Shown: positions 47,183 through 59,641 of the stretch, one piece after another
Position numbering within the stretch: position 1 is the stretch's first letter
Layout of the letters: each line of letters begins with the position of its first letter
Assembly (NCBI GenBank): GCA_050084515.1
Contig: CM114273.1
Coordinates: forward strand, 44,330,001-44,394,000
Direction: 5' to 3'
Length of the DNA: 64,000 bases
Source: Blasia pusilla
Lineage: Eukaryota > Marchantiophyta > Marchantiopsida > Blasiales
Notes under the pieces: model-generated
The model's database searches: none
The model's input: only the letters and a program-made list of their open reading frames with translations
Told to the model about the DNA's origin: nothing
Program-made: the position numbers and the translations under genes

Positions 47183-47945
47183 AAAGATGCACTTTGATAA
47201 AAACGAGTGATGGAAAACCCATCGGAAGTACAAAAGAGGGGGACTCAAAGAGTCAAAACCTGAAGGCCACAACAGGACCAGAAAAGGACGAAGGGGGCAT
47301 TCCCCCTAACGCATTTGAAACTCACCAACAGCAGAGACAATATCAAAGCAACAACAAGAGAGCTATGACTACTACTAAGTGGGCCTCTAGCGCGGCGTCT
47401 CCCACACCGAGCCCGCCGCAAAATCCCATTAGCCTGGGCACCTTTGCAACGCTATGGAGACCAGCGCTACAATCTGAATCGCAGTAGCTAAGGACAACCC
47501 ATTTCTCGAGTGGAGATGATGGGCGCAGTCGATCCGTGAACGAGCAGTCGAACCTCTCCCCATAGCCCCATACATCTCTATGGCCAGGGGATGAAGATGT
47601 GTCCTCGTGTAGTCGATTTGTAGATATGTCTTCTTCTTCGCCGCCGCCGCGCGCCGCTCTTGTAGCATTCGCCCTTGGGCCACCACTTGGGCTCGACCGC
47701 CTCCCGCGTAGGATCTCGTGACTACCACGTCCGCCACAACCACCTCGACCTCACGTGTCATGTAGAGATCGGCACGAATGAGGGAATCCCGCATGGAGTA
47801 GTGCCTCTCTCTCTGCACATGGAAGCCACTCTCCCGAGCAATACTGAACATGATATCCCGCACTGCATCGTGAGTGGCTATCCTCTCACCCCCAACTGGA
47901 CAGCGTGCCAAATGCACACCAAGTGGATCCAGGCTCTGGCGGTTA
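47183..47945 (-). mobile_element. LINE 3' end with C-terminal RT ORF
   Basis: Minus strand, 5' to 3': an open frame (47930-47429) with LDPLGVHLARC, ERIATHDAVRDIMFSIARES, HPLAIEMYGAMG and RVxIALQR-like endings, matching the zinc-finger and tail region downstream of reverse transcriptase in plant non-LTR elements. After it comes a 3' UTR starting GGTGAGTTTCAAATGCG and ending CGTTTTTATCAAAGTGCATC. The copy is 5' truncated at about 47945, as is usual for LINEs. The frame has no internal stop over about 165 codons. Confidence 0.8.
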
Positions 47946-49409
47946 AAAGGAACTTTAGTTGATTCAAAGCTATTTTGCTTGAGCTTTTACCGCTAAAGGT
48001 TATCCTTGTGATCGTCACGAAAGGCCCATGCTTCACTAAGTTGCTACCTTAAACATAAATAAATATTTGAGCTAACCCTCAGGACCGTTCTCTTACACTA
48101 ATCAATGAGGAGTTGAGTCATTTTTGGATTTACGTTTCTGCAGAACTTTTGAAAAAGTTAAAAATAGCATGTTTGGATCAAATGTTTTGTTAGTGGTAAT
48201 GCAGATTTAATAACGGTGAATCATTAGGCACTTTGATAACTAACTCTCATAAGGCAACTCTCTACCCCACCAATTAAAAGTTGACAATCATGAAGTGTTG
48301 CAACTCTCACCGGAGTACCTCCCTAGCTACTCCGTTTGTCTACCATGAGGGCTCTAAAGTGGGTTCGAACACCACCCTATTATTTGACGATGTGCTCCTC
48401 CTCCCTTAGCCAACAAATCGATGTTGCCCTCCCACACCATATTTGTTTTTGTCATGTAGCTTTGTCAAAAGCAAAGTCCCTAGCCTTTTTGTGGCGACCT
48501 ATGTTTATGGGATATTTCTTGTCATTTGTGTGTTTTCATGCTCCCCATAGGGAAGTATAGGAATCACTCATTACTCCAAGACATTCCGAATGGCAGTCCA
48601 AGATCTTCTTTCTAAGCATTTCTAAGCTCTTCTTTCTAAGCAAAAGTGCAGATTTATTGTGTGGAAACTAAGCAAACCTCTCCCCACCTACAAACCCCTT
48701 TTTTATGTCTCTTTTTCATGTCTTTGGACTTTGGCCCCACCCCACCACCATGGACGAAGCCGACGAAAGCAACAAGATCTTGGGATGGATTATGGGGGAG
48801 AACGTCCATGATCACTATCCTTGTCATATCTTGCTACCGTCGCCCATGAACCTTTCTTTTTATATATTTTTCTACTTTTTGTCAATTGAATGAGCAGTGA
48901 ATGGAAATGTTTTGGCCATAGATCGATAACTTCCATCATCTCGATCCGTGTCATGTGACGTAGACCATGATAGTTTTTTTTTTTAATATATATTTGTGGT
49001 TACTTTAAAAATTGGGATGGAAGTCATTTTGTTTTGGCCACACACGACGAGAAATGAATGGTTCACGTTGAGGGTGATGGCCAAGACACGTCGTAGCATG
49101 AGATACAAGTCAGGATCTGCATCATGCGAGTATAGATCTTTCATAGCTAATGCTACTTTTGTTGGAAGGAGGATTCTACTTCTTCATGGACGATCCCCAT
49201 GGAATTAAAGGGTTTGAAAGGACATGCAATGCTCACTCACTCATGAACGAAGTCCGTGCCTTTGTGGAGTATCTTAGAGGGATGTTCATTGAAGTTATTT
49301 ATTTATTTTTCTCAACCATCCGAGTTATAACCTAAGGATAGGTGACATGTAGGTAATTTTGTATGAATGCAGTGTGCGTAGCTTTGGGGTGTTGATTGGA
49401 TTTTATTCT
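47946..49409. other. Intergenic, no gene recognised
   Basis: Only short motif-free frames. A small duplication (TTCTTTCTAAGC) lies at 48607-48640. Confidence 0.35.
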
Positions 49410-49575
49410 CTTACATGCCAGCCTTTACCGAGTAGAAGAGTTCTCCCTCCTTTCTCAACACTTTCCATGGACTTTGTCAAGTTCATCAAGGGATCATATG
49501 AGGATGACCAAGCTTTGTGTATTGTCTTTATGGTCACATATTTTGGGCTTCAAATAGATTTGGAGCCAACATAAT
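49410..49575 (+). pseudogene. Ty3-gypsy integrase fragment
   Basis: One frame reads QPLPSRRVLPPFSTLSMDFV then KFIKGSYEDDQALCIVFMV. This resembles the start of the gypsy integrase core (PLPVPxxPWxxISMDFI..LP). It is short and isolated, with no zinc finger before it. It differs from the 19-20 kb copy, so it belongs to another lineage. Confidence 0.45.
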
Positions 49576-51440
49576 CCTAGTATACTCTAGTGTCAATCTC
49601 TAATGATTTGTGAGGGTCTTTAGGAGGAACGTTGACATTGTTGGACAATCAAAACCTATATTGCCTCCCACTTGCACCGTTTGCAATCTTGTCATGCAAA
49701 ATCTCTTATCCATTTCTTATGATGGTGCACTTTTGATCTTATTAGGTCTTTGTAATGTTTTGCCTTGATCATTGATCATCGTCGTGAATGAAATAGTCCA
49801 ATGGCACTCACTAGGGATTGACGTGGTGGGGGGAGGATGTTGCCAAGCATGGTTGTTAGCCAATCCTTTTCTGGCAGCATATACTACTTCTTCAGGAGTA
49901 TATTGCAAGTTTTCTTTCTTTGGAATAATTTGTATTTTGCAGCCTCTGCGCTCGGGGTCGACTATAGTAGGGGTCGTAATAAGTTCACAAATGCCCCAAG
50001 AATGCCGATGCATTCCATGAGCCTTATGACTAGTACAAAAAAATTTAGATGAATGCAAGTTATAGTGTTTAGGGTAAAAAAAATTAAAGAATACAAATGA
50101 AAAATCTGATGAAACAACCAATTTAGAAAACACTATCCCATCAATTTACAAAAGTCTTATCTCATTATCGGAAATGAGAGGATGAGATAAGCCAGAAAAG
50201 GCTGTCCGAACATTGTTTCAAATATTTAGGAATAATTTTGAAATGAACCGTCACCTCGGTTCTTGGGTGGTATGTTCGCGCGGTCGTACGTCCTGGGAAA
50301 GGCCGTTCTTCTGGAACCCCGGATCCTCGCCTCATGCCTTACTAACGACCAGGTCTTCAGATCCCGAAAGAGTAGTATGCTTTCATGCTTCATCATAAGC
50401 GAAGTCCAATATTGCGATAGCGAACTCGTGTATTGTCCGAGCGGACGTTCAGAACTTCAGACTTTCGGATAAGGAAAAGATTATGTCATTTTCCTAGTTG
50501 AATCTTGCTGACGTGGGGCGTAATGATTTGTAGCACACGTGTCTCTCTGGCTACGGGAAGTTGGCACCTTCAGTTCAGGAAGGTCGGGATTGTCCGCTTG
50601 GGTAGTGTGGGCGGTCGCTAGTGCCATCATGGCACAAACAATGACGCTTCAAAACGCGTATAACGGCGGGAGTCCACGTGGGGGTTCGTGTCGAGGACCC
50701 ATGTTCGGGAAGATCCGGGCTTCAAATTGAGAATTTCCCATTATTTAAAAATTTCCATTTCGATTCATTTTAATTGGTTGATTTATGGATTTTCACTTAA
50801 AACCGGAACAGAAATTGAGATTATTAATTCCGATTGGAAATTCCCGGAAATTTATAATGTCCACGGAAAAACTCTTTCAAGCCTATGATAGACTATCTTA
50901 GAGTCTCGGACGCAGGCATTCGGTCGACCACTCTACCCTAGGTGATGGACATTCAAACGTTCGTCGTCGTCCTGACCCCTAAGACCCGTAATCCTCCTCG
51001 CGCCTATTTATCCTCAGGTTTTCTAATCCGAGGTCGAGTTACCTTATGCTTCTCCTTGGGATGATCCTTGAAAGAAAATAAAAATCTTCATGTTCCCTTT
51101 CCCATCAAGTAGGAAGGTATGGCACAATGGACAACTCCTCCTCGTGGGCTTGAATCGGGCTTGGCGCACTTCATTTTGTCCTTGTACTACTCCCCACTTA
51201 AGCGGAGTCTTACCCTCCATGACCTAACCCGAGAATGAATAGGCGCGAGGATAATCCCAAATGACATTCTTCTGACAACGATGTGCATTAGCCGGAGGAT
51301 AACTACTGCATAAGGAGAGAAAGAAAGTGTGTATGGTTGTTTGACCTTATTTCCCACTAGTAAATTTTTTCCCATGCATTTTAACCGCATGGATGGAAAT
51401 AAAAAAATATAGTCAAGAATGTAACTAAGCCATTTCACTA
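49576..51440. other. Intergenic, unclassified repeat-like DNA
   Basis: A 138-codon minus frame (49717-50133) lacks ATG at its 5' end and any motif. The 50.2-51.2 kb part is GC-richer and could be an LTR, but no partner was found. Confidence 0.3.
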
Positions 51441-51658
51441 TCTATATAGTTAGAAGAGGTGGAGTCAGAGAAACCCTCTTCCACACCTATCTTTTCAACC
51501 ATTGTCTGGTGTTGACATATCTCAGATTTAAGAGAATAACTAAACTAACATGGCCTAGGATTTAACAGATCTCTAGAATGCCTTTCACACTAGAGCGGTC
51601 GTAGATAGAACAGATGCCAAAAAATCTTTACCCGTGCATAGGACAAGATTTATGCTAG
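51441..51658 (+). mobile_element. Complete small Helitron, 218 bp
   Basis: Starts TCTATATAGTTAGAAGAGG, followed by GAAACCCTCTTCC, and ends with CCCGTGCATAGGAC, a short spacer and CTAG. It is flanked by A on the left and T on the right, as expected for insertion between A and T. It has no coding capacity, so it must use proteins from another element. The 5' end matches that at 54397 and, less closely, that at 56328. Confidence 0.75.
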
Positions 51659-53009
51659 TATACATCATTGGAAGTCCGCACGGGTAGAAGTTATATCTCC
51701 TAATTAAGTTTACAGATTTTAAATATCATTTGAACGGATCCTTGCTAGTTCTCGAGGTTAATTATTTCATTAGGTGAAAGCGTCAAGTATTAAAAAGAGA
51801 GTAATTTGTAAAATGAAAAAATTAAAATAGGTGTTCAAATTATAGAATTGACCAATCAAAAGTAAAATTTATGAACAATTTTTGAAATTTTAATTTTAAT
51901 TAAAAAATAATAATAAAATTTAATTTATAAATGAAGAAATTATTCATCATTATTTTTCCAGCTCCCACCACTCAATTAATAAAAAAAGCACTCATTTTGA
52001 TCCAATTTTTTTTCAAAATATTCTTTAGTTATATCTTAAAATGATTTTTTTGAAAAAGGAAATAGAATTATTTTCATCATTTTGAAGAATAATAAAATTT
52101 CAAATTTTTTTCCCAAAATAACATGTAATTTCCCTTACAAAATTAACTTAAAATTAAATTTCCTAAATGTTTAAATTATAATTTTAAAATTTTAAAACTA
52201 AAAATAAATTGAATATAGCATAGACTCAAAATTTCTCCATAAGGATTTAAATTTTAAAATTCAATTAAAAAATCCATATAATTACTAAAACCTCCTTCCT
52301 ATTCAAGTTTTAGCTTAGTAGAGAAGAATTTAACAAAAATTAAAAAGTTGAAAGGCTTCACACATAGTGTTCATTGGGGGGCCTTTGCGCCAAAGCAAGA
52401 GGTAAAATCCTTAATAGCATGATAGAGTATGTATCTCTATACAACTGTGATTATTTCTAAGGGAAATCCATGAACTATCATAAATCAACCTAGTTGGTGT
52501 CCCCTGCCCCCCAAAGCCCTCGCGCCCTTTACATCTCTTATTAGTCAAGAAACTAAACTATAAGAAGGGAAAAGTTTCATAATGAGAGGCCACCCAAAAG
52601 GACAAATGTCAAATAGAGAGATGTTAGTTGTCGAGACCAAGTTGCAAATAATAATATAGATAATTGTTTTTATGGGAAAAAATGATTATCAGAAATAAAT
52701 CTATATAGATAAAAATATATAATTCATTCATTTTGTAGAAATATGAACTTTTGTGCTAAAGATTTGGATACGACAAGAATGCCTTATTTTATTATTAAAA
52801 GAACTCAAATCTAGAGTATTATTTGACAGTGCCATTTCATTTTTCGGAAGTGCCTCTCCTCTTGACAACACCACTATGAGCCAATAGGATCGTTTAACCA
52901 TGGAATAGATCATTTGAGATTATTTCAATTGTCAATTGACAATTTTGGGAGTTTATTAAATTTTATTCATATTGATAGGCAACTTAAACCTCTGCATTGT
53001 AGAACATAC
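51659..53009. other. Strongly AT-rich DNA, no gene
   Basis: Long A/T runs and no frame above 62 codons. TCTATATAG at 52700 could be the 5' end of the Helitron whose 3' end is at 53212, but only nine bases support this. Confidence 0.35.
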
Positions 53010-53212
53010 ATTGGTTATTATTATTGGAGAGTACCTTCTTGATTTGCAAACACCTCTCTGTCTGACATGTGGTAAGTGGGCAGTAAGAAAATGTTTCACA
53101 TGTTATAGGCGGCAAGAAAAATATTTGAATTTGTATGCAACATCATTACTCCCCTTCACAAGCTATACAAACATCTTTTTATTTCCCGTGCATGGGACGG
53201 GCATCTCCCTAG
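53010..53212 (+). mobile_element. Helitron 3' region
   Basis: Ends with the hairpin CCCGTGCATGGGACGGG (53185-53201), then CATCTCCCTAG and a flanking T. The upstream 200 bp resemble 17130-17337. The 3' terminal pattern is the same as in the 218-bp Helitron. Confidence 0.65.
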
Positions 53213-54396
53213 TTGGTTAAGTAAAAGCACGTGCGTGGTCGTAAAATTTAGAAATTATGTAATGAGTGCCCAGTAGTTGAAATTTTTTAAGTACACAATT
53301 TTTTTTGAAAATCTTTCCCTTATTAGTGGAAGCCATTTTAGTGTTTTTTTTTTTTGGATGGTTTTTTTGGGAACTTTTCTCATATCTAGTTGTTGTACGA
53401 GTCTCAAGAAGTGTGTCACATGAATTTTGATACAAGTCTCTTGACAAAAATAGGGGGTTACAATATTTTCCTCCCCTAAACTATTAGGCAGCCCTTACTA
53501 AGATATGTTGCCAAACCACTCCTCCTAGAACCATATAGTGGTTGGGTCTTGACCATCCAAAACAACCCTACATATAGTATCCCATGATCCCAAGAATTTT
53601 TAACAATTTGGAAATTGGGCCAGTCCAATATTGGGAAATTAGACCTTTGCAACCAATTTCGTTTCTAAGGGTTTCAAAATATTAGAGAAGATGATAAAAT
53701 AGGTTCTTTTTCCAAGAGCGTTTTCATGTTTGAAATTGCGAAGGATGCCGATTTCAATAGAAAGTTTTTATGTCAACATAAGCCCATCGACCTTGAGTTA
53801 TCATCTAGTTTTAGAGTATATGCAAAAAATATTGAACCTCCTCATATTTGGATCACCTTCTCATGCTTCAAGACTTGAACTTGGTCTTGAATCTTGTCCT
53901 CCTTGAATTGAACATTACATCAAATCTTGTATCTTGAAAGTCTAACTGAATCGCCCCTTCTAGAATTGCCTTCATATTCTAATGCAATAGAAGTTTAAGG
54001 ATACCTGCTCGTGTGGATATCTTAAAGTAGCCCTTTAGAACGCCTTATTCACCATTGATTTTTTTCATACATTCCATCGTTACAAGGGTTCTCTAGAATG
54101 AAGGAGTAGAAAGTGGTTCAAAGGGGTTCGAACCTTAGGTTGTGCTATTATCAAGGTATTCCTAGATTATTTTTTAAGATTGCAAATTTTCTTGAGGATT
54201 CATCTATGGCATGGGGGTGATTGAGGAGGAGGGGACGTGTGGATTATAATCATATTTTTCATCCCTTAAATATTTGGTCCTCTTAATTTAACTACTCTTT
54301 AAATGTAACACTTATCACTAGCAAAGGAGGTTCGAAAGGACACGTATCAGCACGGGAGAAGGGTTTCTCAAATCCCATCCTCTCTTAATAATATAG
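53213..54396. other. Intergenic DNA without a recognised gene
   Basis: Short motif-free frames only. Its right part belongs to the Helitron whose 5' end is at 54397. Confidence 0.3.
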
Positions 54397-54397
54397 A
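54290..54397 (-). mobile_element. Helitron 5' terminus (minus orientation)
   Basis: The minus strand begins, after an A, TCTATATTATTAAGAGAGG and continues GATGGGATTTGAGAAACCC. This parallels the 5' end of the 218-bp Helitron. The 3' end to the left was not identified; the start coordinate is approximate. Confidence 0.55.
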
Positions 54398-56108
54398 TGT
54401 CGATGTGATCAAAATCGAGGATCTGCCAGTTGATCAAATTTATTTCTTCAATTTTTTGTGTGTTAAATTCTAAAAGTAGCTATGCAATCTCTAAGTCTAA
54501 TAAAGAACTTATAATTCATTTGGAAATGGTTTGACAAAATTTTCGAGAAAAAGGAGTTTCCCTCTCTAAGGTAGTGAAAATTTAACTAGTCTCTTAATTT
54601 ACACTTGCAAGATTTTTTTGGAGAAAATAAATTTTTGTAAGGTTTTTTTTTTTATTTGGAAAAGAATATAAAATCTCAGAAAATACTATCTTGCACGCTT
54701 GCATCTTATCTTTCTAAAACAAGCAGAGTTATATTCTCAAGCCTCACTTGCTCTTGAGTCATTCACGCTTGCATTTCTTTCTCTTGAAGCTATTCCTCAT
54801 AGTATATGCATACGTAACTAGTTTATAAATTTCATGAAGTAATATTTAACACATTACAATAATGATCCCAAATAGAAAACATGCAAGTAAGTCCACAAGT
54901 GTAGCCATAATAGTTCCTTCTTCGCATGTTGTGGGTTTTCTCCACCCTCTGTATAGTATTACAATATGGTGTTTTTTTGCGTTCAATTTTGTTGGTGGAT
55001 TTTCCTTGTAAGGGTTTCTTTTTCCTTCTAAATGCATATGATTGTGGACTTGGATCTAGTTGTCTGCATGAATTCTTTCTGTTTCTTCATTCATGATTTC
55101 TCATCCCTTTTTATCGCTGGTGCATTTTACAACGATCGAAGAATAATTCATTCTTTAAGTTAGGATGTTCATACCACCAATTTTGTTCCATTTTGGTATT
55201 TTGATGAGGAATTTTAAAGATTTGAGATTTTGATTAGAAGTTTGGATGATTTTTTAACAAAAAAAAAATCATGATACTTATGCTACAACCATGGACATTT
55301 ATGTATTTTTCTAAAATTAACATGATATTAACCACTTATAGTCTAAGACTTATCTTAAAACTTTTGAGGGCTTAGAGCGCAGGCTCTAAAACCAAACTGA
55401 CATTTACTTCATATCAAAGTCATTAGAAAGCACTAGAATTAATTTTGCAATCATCTCTATTTGAATTTTTATGATTCCTTGGATTAATTTACAAGAAGAA
55501 AATATCATTTGTGAATCACTTGGAGGACAAGGAAGCCAAACTAAGATCTTTTGAATAGTGAAGAAAGAACTTGAGCCCATAAAAATCAAGAAGAGAAGAA
55601 AAAAGATTTGAAGGAAAGGAAACGGGGAAGCCCGTTGGAAGTAAAAAAAAAAGGTAGACTCTAGTGCCAAGAAAAGTACGGATCTCTTGATCAAGATATC
55701 CACACAATAACCAATTTCAAAGGGGTGAGAACGGTATTCAATAATTCTTGACTTGTATGTTGTTTATCCCATAAAGCATGAAATACTCCTAAATTCATTC
55801 AAGAAATATTTTTATCTACATTGTTATTTGCATAGTCCTCCTTTTCTTGAAGACTCCTAGATTTTAGTGATTTCAATCTACACTTAAAAATTAGGAAGAA
55901 GATGCTAGTATCCCTTATATTCCTAAAATTTTCTTGCACATCAAGTTAGAGGTAATCTAAAATTACCTCCTTTCTTTAAAATATAATAGATGCTTACTAG
56001 TTCATATTAAGAAGAATCTATCTATACTAAAAAAATCCCTTCTTGATGTCCAATTGTCTCTTTACGTCTGACATATATATTTCCTTTTATTTTTTCCTTA
56101 TATCCACA
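54398..56108. other. AT-rich intergenic DNA
   Basis: No supported gene. The 99-codon minus frame at 55404-55703 is Phe/Ser-rich and reads through a purine-rich tract, so it is unlikely to be coding. Confidence 0.35.
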
Positions 56109-56328
56109 CTAGAGTGATATTTGTGCTATGCACGAGTGATCTTCAAATTTTAAAAAAAATATAGTTTACCGCCTCTAGTACTCCTTCCTCATTCAATTTA
56201 ATTGTCTACCCTTAACTTAAATCCCTCTCTCAAAGTGACATAAGTCACCTTCTTAAGAACCCTTAGAGGACATATGTCAAGGTAGGAGGAGGGTTTTCTC
56301 TAACCCCATCCTCTTTTAATTATATACA
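56109..56328 (-). mobile_element. Small Helitron, 220 bp
   Basis: The minus strand starts TGTATATAATTAAAAGAGG (the second base departs from the usual TC), continues GATGGGGTTAGAGAAAACCC and ends CTCGTGCATAGCAC, spacer, CTCTAG. It is flanked by A and T on its own strand. Length, ends and orientation rules match the 51.4-kb element. Non-coding. Confidence 0.7.
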
Positions 56329-57159
56329 TGTGTTTGCACCAGTCCTCTTCTCCCAAAACAAAATTGCATTAATAAAGCACATTTGATTTGATAAGAGATG
56401 AGAGATTATTACTCACAAAATAGGATTAATATAGTATATTTGAACGACTATAACTCAATGCATGGCTAGTATTATGAGTTGATCTTACAAAAATGTTAGA
56501 AGGACAAGAAAATTTCAATCCCTAATTCCAAGCTCATGTAAAGTGTTCTTAATCATGGATGGAGGAAGATGTAACCCTAGATTCAAACTCTTTCAAGTTC
56601 AAGTTCATCCATTTATTCAATAAATCCTAACCTCCATCACATGCCTATACAAATCTTGATCATGAAAATGTCTTGAAAAATGGTGAAATGTGGCAGTGAA
56701 ATTCTGTTGGCCTCAATAAATATTTTTTAGAAAATCATGGAAGTCAAAAACACCCCAATGGTTAAGAGATTTTCAAGATGTGTATAGGCGCGTGATGGAA
56801 GTTAGGATCCATTGAAGCTGACTGGAAAAGACGTCCAAATGTTTGCAACAATTTTTATGGGAGTTGTGTAGGCTTTCGAGAATCACATGAATCCACCAAA
56901 TGAAGCCGTATCCAAAGTCCTAAAAGCCCTTGGCTCCCTACCCCTTTTGAGTGCCCCATAAGAGAGCTAGCTCGTAGATAGGCTTCTTGGCCGATTTCCA
57001 TTGGTGGAGTAGATCTTCTCTCAACAAAATTAGTGGCTCCCTCAGCTTTTGTGAGAAGTTGAACCATTGCAACTCCCCTGCTTTGCTCTAGATTTATTGA
57101 CCCCTCCTTCTATAATATATGTTCTAAGTTGATGATGGACTTTTCCCACTACAGTCTTC
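56329..57159. other. Intergenic DNA, no gene recognised
   Basis: Nothing beyond short motif-free frames. The LINE at 57.2 kb may begin somewhat earlier than marked. Confidence 0.3.
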
Positions 57160-57613
57160 CCTCAGAGCATGTAGAAATTCCCTTCTAGGTGAGATCAAAG
57201 GCATTCTCCCCACTTTCTATTCCTTAGTTACCTTTGGTCAGTTTGGGCTCCAATCTTCTTTGTTGGAAGCCCACTTTGAGGCAATTTTTAGATTCACTAT
57301 GTTGGACGGGGATATTCCCATGGAGATTCAGCCCGTATTCAATCTTTCTTTGGAAAGGGGGTAGGCTCATGGATGGGGGCTCACCCCTTCATCTCGACTT
57401 TCTATATCGCTCCACTTACCTACACCATAGCGATGCGGTTCCAATTAGGCCTCTCCAACCATCGGTGGTTGGTTTGACACACTATGAGTGTTGTCGGAGT
57501 ATGGATCCAGTTGGTTTGCATTAGCACGTTGTCTAGTTGGGAGTGAGAGGATTGCCACTCACAATGCCGTGCGGGATATCATGTTCAATATTGCTTGTGA
57601 GAGTGGATTCCAC

Positions 57614-57682
<69 letters not shown>

Positions 57683-58300
57683 CACTACTCCCTGTGGGGT
57701 TCCCTTATCCGTGCTGATCTTTATATGATGCAAGAGGCTGAAATGGTGGTGGCGGATGTTGTAGAGACGGACCCTACGCGGGAGGCTATGCGAGCCCAAG
57801 TGGTGGCAAAAGGGAGATCCCTACAAGGAACAGCGGCATTGGTGGTGAAGAGGACCCATATCTATACTCAACTTCATGATGGACATCGATTGGTCCCCCT
57901 AGCCATAGAGATGTATGGGGCTATGGGGGAGAGGTTTGACTCGTTCCTCACGGATTGCGCTCATCGTCTCCAGTCGAGAAATGGATTATCCTTAGCTAGT
58001 ACAAATTTTCTTTTGTAGACAACGGATCTCCATAACTCTGTAACGTGCCCAAGCCAATGAACTTTTTCAGCGAGCTCAGGCTATGACGGACGCCGGACCT
58101 AGAAGTCCACTTAGTACTAATCATGTCTCTCTAGGTGTAGGTGATATAGTCTTTGTTGATGGTGAGTTTAACCGATGGGGTGCCCTCTTTTTCTTCTTGG
58201 GGGCGGTTTGTGGACTTTATGTACTCAGCTCCTTAGTCCCTTTTTTTAAAATTCCTTATTGGTTTTCCATCATCCGCTTTGAGACGATGAGACTCGGCCA
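57160..58300 (+). mobile_element. LINE 3' portion with RT tail and 3' UTR
   Basis: The frame around 57355-57475 gives GVGSWMGAHPFISTFYIAPL and AMRFQLGLSNHRWL, a conserved stretch before the zinc-finger region of plant LINE ORF2. A one-base loss near 57522 shifts frame; the continuation (about 57530-58018) gives ERIATHNAVRDIMFNIACES, then a long Arg-Glu run from a GA microsatellite, LIRADLYMMQEAEMVVADVV and PLAIEMYGAMGERFDSFLTD. After the stop comes the family 3' UTR (GGTGAGTTTAACCGATGGGG and TTTTCCATCATCCG). It is related throughout to 47183-47945 and extends further 5'. Confidence 0.8.
57616..57681. repeat. (AG)33 microsatellite inside the LINE ORF
   Basis: 66 bp of uninterrupted AG, where the related copy at 47.8 kb has only 10 bp of AG. 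It is translated as alternating Arg and Glu and keeps the frame open. Confidence 0.95.
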
Positions 58301-59641
58301 TTTAGTTATGTTCAGTTCAGAAAACGGGAATGTGAGTCGGACCCTCAATAAACAGTGAAGGTTTGACTGTTTGATCCTCGTGACCCCGTACACATCATGC
58401 TGCACACTTGAGTACTTGTGAAGTTGTGAGGAGGGTAGAGGGGGTATTTCCTGATTGTCAGAAATGCTGAAATTTGCGTGAACTCATCGGGAGCTGCTAT
58501 TCCATACTCAATCGATTTGACGTTTTTCATTCTTAATGGAGAGCGACAGATTGCGCTAGTTCTTTCCATTGGAGATGGTCGCTTCTTGTTCTCGGATTGA
58601 CTGGCAAGATGGCGTTCTTCATGCTCTTGCACATTGCTTGCTGACATTCTTCACTTCCAAGGAATTGCTTTCATGTCACTTGAATCAAACTCGAGCGGAT
58701 TATGTACTCTTGGCTTTGCGCCTGGCCAGTTGTGGCTGATTTGGTATTTGATTGACTCTTTCATGTAACTCTCATGCTTTTCCCTTCCCCTTTTCGTATG
58801 ACCGTTTTCTCTACTCGAACTCTTGTATTCTTCCGACGCCTTTCTTTCTTTCTTTCTCGTATTGTCTTCATTGCTTCTGTTTTCTCTGAATTAACACCTT
58901 CACGTTAGCATTTAAGGCGGTCACTGCGCAAGGTGCATTGTGGTGAGCTCGATTCTGTTTGTGGGCCAAGAAGCACTCCCACACATTTCGATGAGCCATC
59001 TTCCACCAGTGCACCACTAGCCTGAGGAGTTCAAGGTATCCACCTCATTTCATGCGGCAACGGATTATGAGTCTGGTGGAACTGTCAAATTGAGCGGTGC
59101 AGAGGATAAGATGATTTCGGTAGCCTGGAAATGTCGGCTTGAGTCAGGGAAATTAAACACATGTCGATACTTGTCAGTATGATACCCCGTCAGAAAATGG
59201 GATATCTTGGTAATGGCAAAAGTCGGTGCAACCACAACGAAATGCGCAGCAAAACGCCCTTCAATAAATTCGCGTAGCATGCTCTGAGCAGAGAGTGGTC
59301 AATCGCCCGGGCCGTCGATGCGTGCCTCCCATGACAAGACGAAGCAGTACGAGAAATCAGCCTCGGAAACCAGGGACGGATCTACACTCTGCTGCGTCTA
59401 CCTGCCAATGTCCGAAGGTTGAGAAACAGGTATCTCACAACACCCTGAACTTCGTGTGCAATGCTCCGAGGAGGAACAGCAAGCTAGATAATTAGTGTTT
59501 CATCATAGGGATCTCGAGACCCTGAGGGCCATCAATAAAGCGCATCAAGGAGAAGCCGCTCCGTCTGACACTCGCCACCTAATCACACTGGGGAAAGAAA
59601 TCATATATAAGGGATTTGCACTAGTAGGCTTTAGTCTTCTG
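58301..59641. other. GC-richer spacer with unassigned frames
   Basis: Minus frames at 58345-58647 (100 codons, ATG start) and 59065-59280 (71 codons, ATG start) have no recognised domain. Either could be a small exon; neither is supported. Confidence 0.3.

Noticed and set aside
55404-55707. Two Phe/Leu-rich minus-strand frames
   Set aside because: Hydrophobicity arises from a purine-rich strand read in reverse; there is no start context or motif.
58345-58647. Minus-strand frame with EYGIAAPDEF, somewhat like the HMA N-terminal motif
   Set aside because: The E-P pair and spacing do not match, and no HMA domain follows; the DNA downstream is LINE 3' UTR.
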